Source: Amoebophrya sp. A120 (lineage: Eukaryota > Sar > Dinophyceae > Syndiniales > Amoebophryaceae). Taken from it: a DNA stretch of 64,000 nucleotides. The stretch's first letter is position 1. Every line of letters starts with the position of its first letter. The notes below the pieces were generated by a model. It was not told where the DNA came from, ran no database searches, and saw nothing but the letters and a program-made list of their open reading frames with translations. The translations under genes and the position numbers were made by a program. The stretch lies in contig CAJINV010000008.1 of assembly GCA_905178155.1 (NCBI GenBank), positions 2,356,001 to 2,420,000 on the forward strand, read 5' to 3'. This document shows, piece by piece, positions 11,901 through 21,446 of this stretch.

Positions 11901-12006
11901 CCGCTTTCGGGGCACGCAGCTTGCAGATGGTGGAGAACAGAATAGCTTGCAGTTGCAAGACCAGGGTAGGGACCTGTTCGCAGATGCGTCCGGAATCAGT
12001 TGGTGA
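8977..12006 (+). CDS. C2H2 zinc-finger protein with about ten fingers
   Basis: Single-exon ORF of 1009 residues starting at ATG 8977. An acidic, Ser-rich N terminus (1-195) is followed by C2H2 fingers near residues 199, 230, 273, 423, 449, 630, 667, 690, 788 and 816 (for example CDVCGKIFKKPSHVLLHKKK and CDICGKRFSKPWKLKQHK). Finger 5 ends in Cys rather than His, and finger 6 is atypical (CPRYPECDYI). Fingers come in groups of 3, 2, 3 and 2, separated by acidic disordered linkers. A basic KRRKPGPK stretch near the C terminus suggests nuclear localisation. A DNA- or RNA-binding role is expected from the family; the target is unknown. No introner interrupts it despite its length. Confidence 0.9.
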   Translation: MSAGTESSSHGGKESVVLDDDYSASDDDLAFGEELDGFVYDISDGEGVAGATTGIAGSAASTRAEAASSTGTSTEQPVVGSALLPTRNTRRESFLLGGQNHDRKISSSSRPNLPSSSKPAEGSDEREPGSRNESSPDQSSANIIADGEDDVDELFFRGLDEEEIDEAQDEDDLEDDANSVADSASQTTTATRRFRSVGPHACDVCGKIFKKPSHVLLHKKKVHDAREARTTCDICGKRFSKPWKLKQHKQQVHPEKDADGNPVGDAVANLKQFVCPVPNCGKAYRRKDHLARHVRGAHGGNHRGSSSAGGAVGRQAALKVAEGDVADGERKQHGAVLRENTVAEILDVQGQNEELRNGINERGGSSSSSKAPVQAAAAPKVGFFLPPDQHGDAEDDIKQRQDFDDELDETQSNLSDLGFQLAWNYVCPTCDKKFPSNQKLKKHMKSHNRLTCEKCGAKFKKQGKYDTHIQLCKGEKVEFSSGKKILPENRHLYTESGLLKNKKRRKDLKGQLAASVVSSGGAGQQLEDGEDEDDAIAVPAAPVSGVAPPKSWPQTQNENKKGPAGTDGVDNGDDAFHGEEEDDALICEEIVDDMGRGQERGDRQSISSKTARNNSTSPSSASVPELLSGVRCPRYPECDYIITSLRDQTLHAKWHLRKDAQKFFKCDYCDFESLHWSEVVQHKKLSHVKCYVCEVCEKSYKSGHSLKEHMATKHPNFAKLAKHTGKDGEILRKSEESAAAKGKESSDTDGKQNGGVSDALRDASSSSAPPNKERQSDDNMESSADVTSYLCKDCGKEYLTKGALRQHRNAKHNDKNVYKCKICDRVFCHKATLSKHLQTHVETASTSLQPQEDGNSTDATNLKLPDRSGVVQQGSKEQAFEETTTTTTPNVVSRAVSLGKKASSSTATTRVHKTEATPFSETGNIEAEDNDFDGGQNKNSCEVDHDSERPGTADTDLDLFEAPLLKRRKPGPKTSRFRGTQLADGGEQNSLQLQDQGRDLFADASGISW

Positions 12007-12996
12007 GTGTTCCACATCCACGGTATTTTCCGAATGAACTTGAAAGCGCAGTTTCGCATTCTATTTTCGTCGAAGTCTTCCAATCACATGTAAAATACAT
12101 GCAGCGTCGATTACGATATTAACGATGAAGGCTTCGTCTGAAGATGAAAAAAGAGTAGTTTCAGCGACATAACGAGACCCAAAAGAACCACGATACTGCA
12201 AGAGGACTCAGCTTTCGAGCGAGCCACGACCGTAAGTAATTATCGGCGAGACAGGAAAAAGTGTTCGTTGCAGTTGCAACTAGATCCTGACGAGCTCCGA
12301 AGATGTTGTGATCTTTTTCCGCGATTTTTTTTCCTTTTCAGATCGCCGCGATGAATCCGATTTTTGTCGCGCCATGTTGACGACGTTGTCGGTACTGTGT
12401 GAGTGATGTGACCTCCTCCGAGAAGATGCAAAACCCTTGTAGCCTGCGCGTTGTCCACCCCTTTTGACGATCACGTGACTTCTCCTGACTTGTTTACTTT
12501 GTTTTGTGGATCTGCAGATTTATTTGGTGGTTGTCGTCAGCGCGTTTGATTTTGTTTGTCTTTGCAGTGGCACAGGCATCATTAACCTGAAAGTGAAAAT
12601 AATAATGATTTGTTTCCATTCACTAAGAAATTCAAATGCGATACACAGAGAGCAGAATCTTTTCGTGAGCTGCTCCAGCTTGCTGCATGGATGGTGCAAA
12701 CTCCTCGCCACAGATTGCGTCCTTGACCCCACGAAGGCACAAGATCCTTGCCACGGCAACGAATTTAGAGAAAATAGACTCGGAGAAGTAGTACCATTTG
12801 CATTTTGACCGCTATATTAGAAGTGCAAATAACCTGATCTTCCACCATGCAGGGTTCTCGCCACCCAGCAAAAAGCCCGCATTGCTTCGTGTATTGCAGG
12901 ACAAGCTTCAATTGTAACTACAACTTCCTTAATTTAAATTTTTTCTTGTACATTTTCGTGCTTTTTACCTCAACAAGGGCGTCAACATCGCTCCTC
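12007..12996. other. intergenic, no gene seen
   Basis: No convincing exon. The frame of the next gene is open back to an ATG at 12847, but that extension is T-rich and hydrophobic and looks like leader or intron sequence. Confidence 0.4.
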
Positions 12997-14337
12997 ATGT
13001 CCTCGAGCAATCACCTCTCGGCCGCTGACGGGGAGCGGCTTTTTCTACCCCCAAACGGCGAGGAAGGCGTGCCGGAGGAAGCTTTTCTCGACGAGCAAGG
13101 GCTAGCTGGGCAAATGTCTGAATTTCTGGCCCCGCCGCCGGTTCGCCGCAAACTCACCATCCGGTACGGATCCTCCCTGAAACTGATAAGTGCCGCCTCC
13201 GAATTACTCTCCAACGAATTCAAGCAGGATCCCGAAGAAGGCTGGGCAGAACGGCCGTTGCTGTTCGTCATCGTCGAGTTAGATAGCGTTCCCGCCTGTG
13301 CGGCCCGGGTGCAAGTCGACTTTCCGGGAGTTGTTGCAGGGGCAGATATGCTTATGCAGGCAGAAAACGCACTTCGAGACGGGCGCGGAGATGATGTTTT
13401 TGGTGCTGAAGGTGAAGCAAAACGTCGACGCAACAGCTTCAGTCCGTTTGGTAGAACTTCCACTAGACACGACGACGAGACGAAGATGACAGGAACACAG
13501 GATCTGGATCATGTAGTTGGCGCTACTGGAGCAACAAGCAGTGTTGGTGCTGCTAGTGCGAGCGCGAGCGGAAGTCGATCAGGTCCCGGGGGCGGCGCGG
13601 ACAGAGAACCGGGTCGTGGTTCATCAGCATCGTCATCAGCTATAAAAATCTCAGACAAAATGCTGGATAATACCGCAGGTCCAACATCAACTACTTCCAC
13701 ATCACCATCTGCGCCCCAGCGCCGCATCATTGTCGAGTACATGCACACACTGGATGCGTACCAGAAATTGGGTCTGGGGTCGCGACTGGTCACTTTCCTG
13801 ATGTCGGTCGCCGACATGGAGCAGGCAGACTTTCTGCTGGTATCCACGGAGGAGGCGCAGTCGTTCTGGAACGCCAGAAAGGGGTTGGTGCTGGAGCAAT
13901 CACTGGCGCTGAACCGGAAATACAACACGTACAACGACACACTGCTGCTAAAACTCCGCAGCAACCGGTTCGGCGCGCCGGTTTCGCAGGCCGTCAGTGA
14001 CGAGATGAAGGCTTTTCTCGAGCAACAGAGGCTGAACGCGGAGGAGGAGGAGGAGGAGGCCGATGACAGTGGCGACGGTGACGAGGAGGAGGAGGAGGAA
14101 GACGAAGATGGAGAGGACGCAAATAATGGACCGCCAGAAGAAGAGGATGAGCAACTTCAGTTGGCGCTGGCAATGAGCCTGCAGGAAGGACGAGATGGGA
14201 ACGCGGAAGGACGCACTATCAATCCGCCTCCTAGGCACCCAGGAGGAGTACTTGTTGAGCAACATCAACAGCCGCAACAGGACAATACAGACGATGAACT
14301 CGCAGAAGCCATACGACGGAGCCTGGAGAGCCAGTGA
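12997..14337 (+). CDS. GNAT-like acetyltransferase fold with C-terminal ubiquitin-interacting motifs
   Basis: 446 residues from ATG 12997 (MSSSNHLSAADGERLF). The in-frame ATG at 12847 is rejected because the extra 50 residues come from T-rich sequence. A split GNAT-like region is visible: strands around RPLLFVIVELDSVPACAARV, a Ser/Gly-rich insertion, then the acetyl-CoA-loop-like YQKLGLGSRLVTFLMSVA near residue 255 and an LLVSTEEAQSFWNARKG segment typical of the GNAT C-terminal half. An acidic Glu/Asp tract follows, then two ubiquitin-interacting motifs, EDEQLQLALAMSLQE (about 383) and DDELAEAIRRSLES (about 432). UIMs suggest recruitment to ubiquitinated proteins. The combination is inferred by eye. 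The GNAT call is moderate, the UIM call stronger. Confidence 0.7.
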   Translation: MSSSNHLSAADGERLFLPPNGEEGVPEEAFLDEQGLAGQMSEFLAPPPVRRKLTIRYGSSLKLISAASELLSNEFKQDPEEGWAERPLLFVIVELDSVPACAARVQVDFPGVVAGADMLMQAENALRDGRGDDVFGAEGEAKRRRNSFSPFGRTSTRHDDETKMTGTQDLDHVVGATGATSSVGAASASASGSRSGPGGGADREPGRGSSASSSAIKISDKMLDNTAGPTSTTSTSPSAPQRRIIVEYMHTLDAYQKLGLGSRLVTFLMSVADMEQADFLLVSTEEAQSFWNARKGLVLEQSLALNRKYNTYNDTLLLKLRSNRFGAPVSQAVSDEMKAFLEQQRLNAEEEEEEADDSGDGDEEEEEEDEDGEDANNGPPEEEDEQLQLALAMSLQEGRDGNAEGRTINPPPRHPGGVLVEQHQQPQQDNTDDELAEAIRRSLESQ

Positions 14338-14842
14338 TTCCAAACTCTCAACTACAAGCGAAAAATTTTAAAGCTGGTACTCACCATTCCCTTTCGGGTT
14401 CATAAGATGCAAGAGGATCACGAGCATGAGCAAGCAGCGAGCTGCTCGAGGTCCACTATATCCTGCAAGCTGCAAAGAAATTCTTGATTGTGCAAGCACG
14501 CTGCAATGAAATTCTTCTTTAGTCCTCGCTCAATCTTTGTTCCCTGAAGTTGCGCGGTTGAAGATGAGCAAGGAGCGATTCAACTGAGAGCAGAGTTGTT
14601 TCAGCGAAAGCAGGAATGATCTTTGCCTGCGAAAGTGAGCATGTATCTCTATTTGCGGGGTCAGTACTGAACAAGTCTCATGATCGCTGAATCGGTCCGG
14701 CGAAATCTTAAGCCTGAGGATTATCTTTGGTGTCACTTTTATCATCTTCAAGATCTAAATGTGCTCAGGTACACTCCTTCTTTGATTTGATTTGATTTCA
14801 GCAAAGTAAGTACGTTTTTGGTTATCAGGATTGTGCCTCGTC
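14338..14842. other. intergenic, no gene seen
   Basis: About 500 bp with no exon-like segment recognised. Confidence 0.4.
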
Positions 14843-17800
14843 ATGAGTCTTTTCATTGCAAAGGCTGCCGGGTTTCAGAAGCTGCGGGCTCCAAACCGCT
14901 TGCGGTGGTCTGTTGGTCGAGCCCCACTGTTTCTGATGATCCTCGTCCACCTTCTCTTGGCGCATTCCTTTATCCTGTGCAAAAGTATCGTACTCGTAGT
15001 AATCGCAGCCATGCATTAAAAATCTTCATTCCAAGGCAAAACAGCATGACAAATTCCATTTGTAATGCTGAGCTAATTTGTATTGCAATTACTACTAGTG
15101 CGATACTTTTGCAGTTCATATCCTGCGTTCTTGCGGTACAATCTGCAGGGGGTGGCAGAACCAAGGAAAACGCGGCGAGTTTTCCTGCAGATGGTACTTA
15201 CATCTGGACCTGTTGGCGAGCTTGACGATGTTGATGATTATGATGATGATGATGATGATGATATCCTCACACAAATAAGACTGCCGCAAAGCTGTGACAT
15301 CATTCATATCATGGCCACGTCGTTTGTGGTTATTCTCTCTCCTTTCATTCATCTTCCATCGACGTTCAGAAGATTGATATGTAGCGTGACCTGGATTGCT
15401 TTGCCTGTCAAAGAAACTTTTTCGATCTTCTATAGTTTTACGACAGTTTCAACAAAGGACGACAGGACCAGCATTGCACTAGACCAGAATTATGATCGAG
15501 CTTTGTGTTTCTTTTTCTGGTTCGGTTTCGCTTGCATTGATTCACACTGTCACCGGCTCCTGTTGTGTTTCTGTCAGCGCATGTTCTTCAATATCCATTT
15601 CTGTGAGTGTGCGAGATCCCAACAACACAACTTCAGGATCGAACACGACCCAAGTTGTTATTCCGGAGTCAAACTCTTCACCGACCTGGTCCTGGACTTC
15701 GTTTCTGACCCACCTCGGCTTCGGGTTTCCGTCCGTTTCGCCGCCACTTGATCTGTCGCCTGGAAACGAAAGCAACTCCACGCGGGGACCACATGGCATG
15801 CTGCGGAGCAAGAAGACACCATCGGGATATGTCGCTGCGGCGGCAAATTTCTTCGAGTGGTTGGCCTCGTTGTTCGTGCACGGTCTCTACTCTGACGAAC
15901 CCGACGAGGCGCAGCTCGTTGTGACATCAAACAAAACCTATGTAGGAGGCCGCGGTGAAGGACACGGTGGGAAGAAACCGCCCGGCTCAGCGTCGATGGA
16001 AGATTCCAGGTCGCATAATCCGCAGGATCATGGGATTGTGGAGGATCATATGCTTTCATCTCGGAGCAGTACCACGTCTGGGACTCTGTCGCCGCCTGAT
16101 CGGATTGAGCATGACGAATTGTATGGTGTATCCGGGCAACTGGAATACAACAGCGTCGACAAGGACGACGGGGCAGCAACCCGGCGCAGTGCAGACGGGC
16201 GTACCGTGATCAGCTCCTTTCTGGAGGAAGAGCACATCGAAACAAATATGGTGATTTCCAACTTGGACGTGGAACGGGAACGGCACAGTGCTGGAAATTT
16301 TCCCGCTCACGATCTCGTTCCAGGCGAAACGAGCCCGGATCCAGCGTCTGTGCCGTCAGCGACCGCACAGATTTCCCCGGCGACGGCGCCAACTGCTGGG
16401 AGACCGATGCAACCCCGGCCACCTGATGACCTGCGCGTCGCACTTCAGCTCTACGAGAAGTGCGCAGTAGCTTGGCCGTTGGACCCGGAGCTAGAAGTGG
16501 TGCAAGGGGATCGTAATGAGACAGCCGCATCAACAGCAACAGCAAGTAGAAGAAAAACGCGCCGTCTTGTTTCGGTATCGCCGCCATCTGGGGAGGGAGA
16601 AGGAGCATCCACGTCCTGGGTCTGTGCGTGCGAAGGCGGAGACGTAGAAGCACAGGCGGCAAGTGGTATAAGTCCTGGGACTACTTCCAGCGGCGACATT
16701 AATATTTCCACTTGCCGCGGTATTCCGATGATTTATAAAATTGACAAGAAGAAGACGGGCGGTTGGAAAAACCGTGGTGTCGAGATCGTAACAAAATTCC
16801 AACATCACGTCAGCCCAGCAGTCGGCGCCGGCGAAATGATTGAGGTAAGCTCTACGTTCTGCAAACATTTTCTGAACTACGAGCAGAACAAAGATTACAA
16901 GCTGAATAAATGGGAATGCGCGCTCACGGCAGCAGCCGCACAAAAGGGAGTGCTCAACTCCCTCATGCTCAACGACTTCTTGTCGAGTGCCACTTCTTTC
17001 CGCCGAAGCGAGGGCGCGTTTTGCTGCATGGCACCAGCAGTACCACAGATGTCGCAGGACACCGGAGAGGACATCGCGGAGCTAACTTGCGGGGCGCTAG
17101 ATGCGCGAGGAGCTATTCTCGATAGCGCCAGGAAAAGCCAGGACGGAGTACCCTTGAGGGCGGTTACCAATGGTCATGATTTAGCTTCGATCCTGCGTGT
17201 CGAGACTCTGCCAGAAAGGTTTTCGGCTGGGAAGTACCACGAGGAGTCAACACTCGAAGGTGGTCCATTCGCCGTGTGTTTGCCTTCCGGAGAGAGCTCT
17301 GCGGAGGAGTTTTTTAACGACGTCATCGGTTATCATTGGTCTGATGAAGCTGATAGCGATCCGAACACAGCACCTACTGAGGATGATGTCGCGGCCGTAG
17401 CGGACGGCAAAATGGATCCGATCATCCAGCTTCTGACGGCGATGGTTGACAATTTGCGCGATGTTGGGGACACCAGCGAGTCCACTTTGAAGAGATTCGC
17501 AGAGACGCACGCATTCCATCGGAATGTAATGAGTCGCAGCGTACTCGTGCGACACGTAAACAACAAAATCCGCCTGGCGGTGGTCGATTACGCCGCTTCC
17601 TGCTGTCCGCGATCGCGAATGGCGGTAGACGCATGCAGCACCGGTGAGAAGAGCGAGCGCATCGTGAAAGTTTGCTCAGAATTGACGAAAGCGGAGGCGG
17701 GGAAATTTGAACCGGCCGGGACTTGGGATTACTGGTCCCCGGATCACTTCACTCTATCACCGCTGATGAGCAGCAAACCTTCGCTTTTTAATGCAGAACG

Positions 17801-20800
17801 TGGAGACCGATTTTCCTGGGCGATTATGACAGTGTCCGCGATTCTATCTGTGTGCGGATGGGTTCCGGCACACACGGACATCGAACGCCACGCCCGCTCC
17901 ACCCTGCTATTCGGGTTTGGCGAGGATCCCGACAGGGGTCCAGCCGAGAGCTACCCCTCGAAGGACAACTACCACAAACTCATGGCGGTGCAAACAGAGG
18001 ACGGTGCGCCGGGTGGGGCCGTTTGGAAAAAGTCTGACACGAACGGCGACGGTGTCGCGCTTTTGAACAAGCTCGCAAGTACTATCGAGCGGAAGGGCGA
18101 CGACGAGCAGGAGCAGGAACTACTCGGTGAAGTCGCGAGGCGCGAGATCATGGCACGGTGCAGCAAGTTCGGGAAAAAGATGCACGCGGATTATTGGGGA
18201 AAGAAACGCACAGAACGGCTGAATGTCGAGAAAATCACGGCAGCAATAGACGCAGCCATGTCCATTGTCATGGATGGAGAATCCGGCTGGGCTGCCGTTG
18301 CCAAAGGACTGCTTGGTATAGCGCCTGGCGAAAGAATCGACGTGGCAGGAGGGTCTGGAACTGGAAGTGCGAAGGTGAAAAAATGGCCAACGCGATACAT
18401 GTGGGGCACGCTATCTCCGGACCCGATGTCTCTTCTCGATGGCCACGCCACCAATAGCGAAACGGCGCTCACCGTGTCAGCTGTTTCAACCTCGGGGACG
18501 CAACCTGACACCAACAGCACCCAAGATGAAAACACAGGATCACAAGCGACTAGCGGAACAGTCCACGGAGACCTCGATGATGACCTACGTGTCGCACTAC
18601 AGCTCTACGAGCGCTGCGCAGAAAATTGGCCAGGTGACGACAGAAGTGATACGCCTTCAAGTAGATTAGCGCGACTAGTTTGGGTATTACCGCCATCGGA
18701 GAATGACGGCGCTGAGCAGGTCGCTGTGTATCTGAGAAAAAATGCCAGCAGTAGCACTGTGCACCAGCACCACCACGAATTAAGATGCAGTGCTGGAATA
18801 CAAATAAGTATGATAAAGAAAGACTCTAGCATGTTGTCATGCCCATGCGTATTAGTTCTACGTACTACAGGCGCAGGGGCAGGAGCAGGACTCTTAGACG
18901 TAGTACTTACTACTTGTACTACCAGACTTGTTGAGAACGCTACTTGGACGCAAGGAGTCTTTCGTTCTGGAAAAATTCATGAATAGTGACAGCGGTGGTC
19001 ATTAGTTTTTTCTGTTTCATATTGTGGACGTCGTGGATAGTAGAAGGGAAAGTATCCATTCATCGGGAACTACAACCATCTCATGGCTTTGCGCGTGCGA
19101 AGGCGGACCGGTTACCGCTGACGGTCCCTCATCTGCTTTGTACAAAAATACGACCGGTCCCTCTGAAAGCTTTCACTGCCGCGGGACTACATCAATTTAC
19201 AAAGTTAAGAGCCAGGAGTGGAGCAGTATGCGGATCAGGGGCGCTAGTGGCTTGAGCGGCGTCGAAAAGGTAAAAAAGTTCACGCACGTCGAAGAGGGCC
19301 CCAGCTCCTGTGGTGGTTCATCGGCAGAATGATTCAGAGCAGTTACACGCGCTGCACACATTTTTTGGACAGCCAAGAGGACGACGGTAAAAAGGCAAAC
19401 CAGCGGGAGTGCGCACTCACGGTTGCAGCCGCAAAGAAAGGAGCTCTCCGCGGCCTCGTCGCCGACAGCCTCCCGGCGAGCAGCGTTGTTTCTTCCCAAA
19501 AAAGCGATGCATTTTGCTGCAGCGTCCCAGCAGGAGAGGTACCAACGCAGGAGTTCGACGACAGCACTGATCATCTAACCTGTGGAGCGCTGCATGCGCG
19601 GGAAGCCATTTTTGGTGTTGCGCAGAAAAGGGATGCGGCGGTGATGAGCACCGGCTATGATTTGGGTTCGCTTCTGGGCGTCGGTGGTCTGCCAGAACAG
19701 TTGATGGCTGGTAGGTACAACGGGAGTACCAGTACAGTCGACGACGCTTCTCCCTTCGCCCTGTGCATGCCGACTGGGGGTGATGTCCTGGTGCATGAGT
19801 TCCTTAGCGATGTACTTAATGACGAGCCACCTACTGATGACGATACTTCCGCCCTAGCGGGTCAGAAAATGGCCCGAATCGTCAGCTTTTTGGCTGCAGC
19901 GACCGACAATCTGCGCACGACCATAGCGGACGTGGACAAGGGATCATCGTCCACTTTGAAGAAATTTGCGGAAACAGGCGCATTTCATCGGTCGGCATGG
20001 GAGAATAAGAATAACGTACGCGTGACGGAGCAGGTCGACGGCAGCCTCCGGCTGGCGTTGGTCGGCTACCGCGCGGCTTGCTGTCCAAGATCGCAGATGG
20101 CAGTGGACGCCTGCAGCGCTAAGAAGCATGAGCAGATCATGAAAGTTTGCAGGGAGTGGGAACCGGGATGGGAGCCGGCTGGCATCTGGACTCACTGGTC
20201 ACCTGATCACTTCCAGACAGCAGGGGAGGAAGTAGCGGGCAGCGAACCTTCACACTACTTTAGCGCACAGAGCGGGGACCGATTCTCTTGGGCGGTCATG
20301 ACGATCTCTTCCATTCTATCTGCTTGCGGATGGGTGCCGGGGCTCGACCAGAAAGACTTAAATAACGCCCGCGCCACCCTGCTGTTCGGCTTCGACGAGG
20401 ACCCCGACAAGGGCCCTGACGAGACCCATCGTCCCTCGAAGGACAACGCCGTCAAGCTCCTCTCGGTCAAGACAGGGGACGGTGTCCCGGCGGGGGCTGT
20501 GTGGCAGACGTCCGACCAAAATGGCGACGGCGTTGCGCTGTTGAACAAGCTTGCAAGCATCGAGGGGGACGGCGACGACGAGCAGGGGCGGAAATTTGGT
20601 GAGGTTTCGAAGCGCGAGATCATGGCCCGGTGCAGAAAATTCGGGAAGAAAATGAAGGACGTGAACATCTGGGGGAATGTAACATGGCACCAGCCCCCGA
20701 ACGTCGAGAAGGTCGCGGCAGCTATCGAATCTTCGTCCATTTCCACCGTCATCGACGGGGAATCTGGCTGGGCTGCAATTGCCAAAGCGCTTCTTGGCGT

Positions 20801-20897
20801 AGAGAACGAAAGCACTTCGGGAGCAGAAACTGGAGCCGCAAGCACGCACGCGAAGAAATGGTCAAAGAGGTACGAGTGGGGCATCATCAACGCTTAA
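14843..20897 (+). CDS. large secreted or membrane cysteine-rich protein with two tandem repeats; frameshifted
   Basis: Proposed exons are 14843-14965, 15121-15193, 15637-18723 and 19022-20897. Exon 1 gives a hydrophobic signal-like segment (APLFLMILVHLLLAH) that continues across an introner. The GTACTTAC..TTCAG intron 15194-15636 joins it in phase to a region with N-glycosylation-type sites; ATG 15492 is the alternative start. Two homologous units of more than 500 residues follow, at about 16426-18470 and 18568-20897. Shared landmarks are DDLRVALQLYE, CACEGG, ECALT, FCC, LTCGALxAR, CCPRSxMAVDAC, WSPDHF, GDRFSWAxMT, NGDGVALLNKLAS and MDGESGWAA-like ends. A one-base deletion at about 19328-19331 puts a stop (TGA 19330-19332) in unit 2. 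The family is unknown to me. It could be a surface or secreted factor; that is inference. Confidence 0.7.
14971..15120. mobile_element. introner element, TGCAAAAGTATCGTACT family
   Basis: 150 bp, TATCCTG...TTCATA, with inverted ends TGCAAAAGTATCG and CGATACTTTTGCA. The flanking duplication is imperfect (TCCTT at 14966-14970, TCCTG at 15121-15125). Internal GCATGACAA and TTGTAATGC. The orientation is opposite to the copy at 48433. Confidence 0.8.
18729..19021. mobile_element. probable introner, diverged
   Basis: 293 bp, TATCTGAG...TTTCATA, flanked by CTGTG (18724-18728) and TTGTG (19022-19026). The inverted ends (GAAAAAAT against AAAAAACTAAT) are weak. It contains one TTGTCATGC motif. Removing it continues repeat unit 2 of the host protein in frame, matching unit 1 upstream of the CACEGG motif. 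Confidence 0.55.
19328..19332 (+). other. frameshift (one-base deletion) in repeat unit 2
   Basis: Unit 1 reads GGCGAAATGATTGAG at 16830-16844. The matching site in unit 2 reads GCAGAATGATTCAG, one A short, which creates TGA at 19330-19332. Homology continues in the shifted frame to 20897. It is either a true inactivating change, a sequencing error, or spliced in an unseen way. Confidence 0.8.
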
Positions 20898-21446
20898 ACG
20901 TCCATGCTATTACGCATTGTTTCGAACTTGGCCAATTCTATGACGACGTCATAGAATTGGCGGGCTTCAGTTTCTTGTTCTTCATAATAATACTCAACCA
21001 AGTTGATAAGGCACGGTAGTTTCAGCGTTGGTGATAGAGATAGTCCGAAAAGTGTAGCTGCTGTAGCTACAATTTTTACAATTCCCTCGTCGACGTCGTT
21101 GCTGTTCATCTTTCAGTGTCCTTTGAGCCAGGAGGGTGCCTATAGAAAATCAAATTACTGCCATGTTTGTTTCTTTCAATCAACGAGAGAGGCCAGAGCC
21201 TGAGAACCGCGTGGACGACAGTACCAGTAGAGTGGAGATCATGAGCGACTCACATGATAGCGCGACACCGCCAGATCTTTGTACTAGGGATAAAATCTGC
21301 TACTTATACGCAACCGCATTTAGTAGATTCAACGGTTCGTAGTTCCTCGTAGTAGAACTTGATCTCGTCTGTGGCGGTTCTCTTTCTGTACCACGAAGCA
21401 ACGTCCTCGTCCTTTGGTACTACTCGAAACAAGATCATCTGAGACT
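20898..21446. other. intergenic with a perfect hairpin
   Basis: No gene seen. It contains the 31-nt palindrome at 20931-20961, described separately. Confidence 0.45.
20931..20961. repeat. perfect 31-nt palindrome (15-bp stem, 1-nt loop)
   Basis: GCCAATTCTATGACG, then A, then CGTCATAGAATTGGC. It lies 33 bp after the stop of the repeat-protein gene, so it could fold in the 3' UTR. Confidence 0.9.

Noticed and set aside
12847-12996. Upstream in-frame start of the GNAT/UIM gene
   Set aside because: The extra residues come from T-rich sequence with intron-like borders; ATG 12997 gives a cleaner start.
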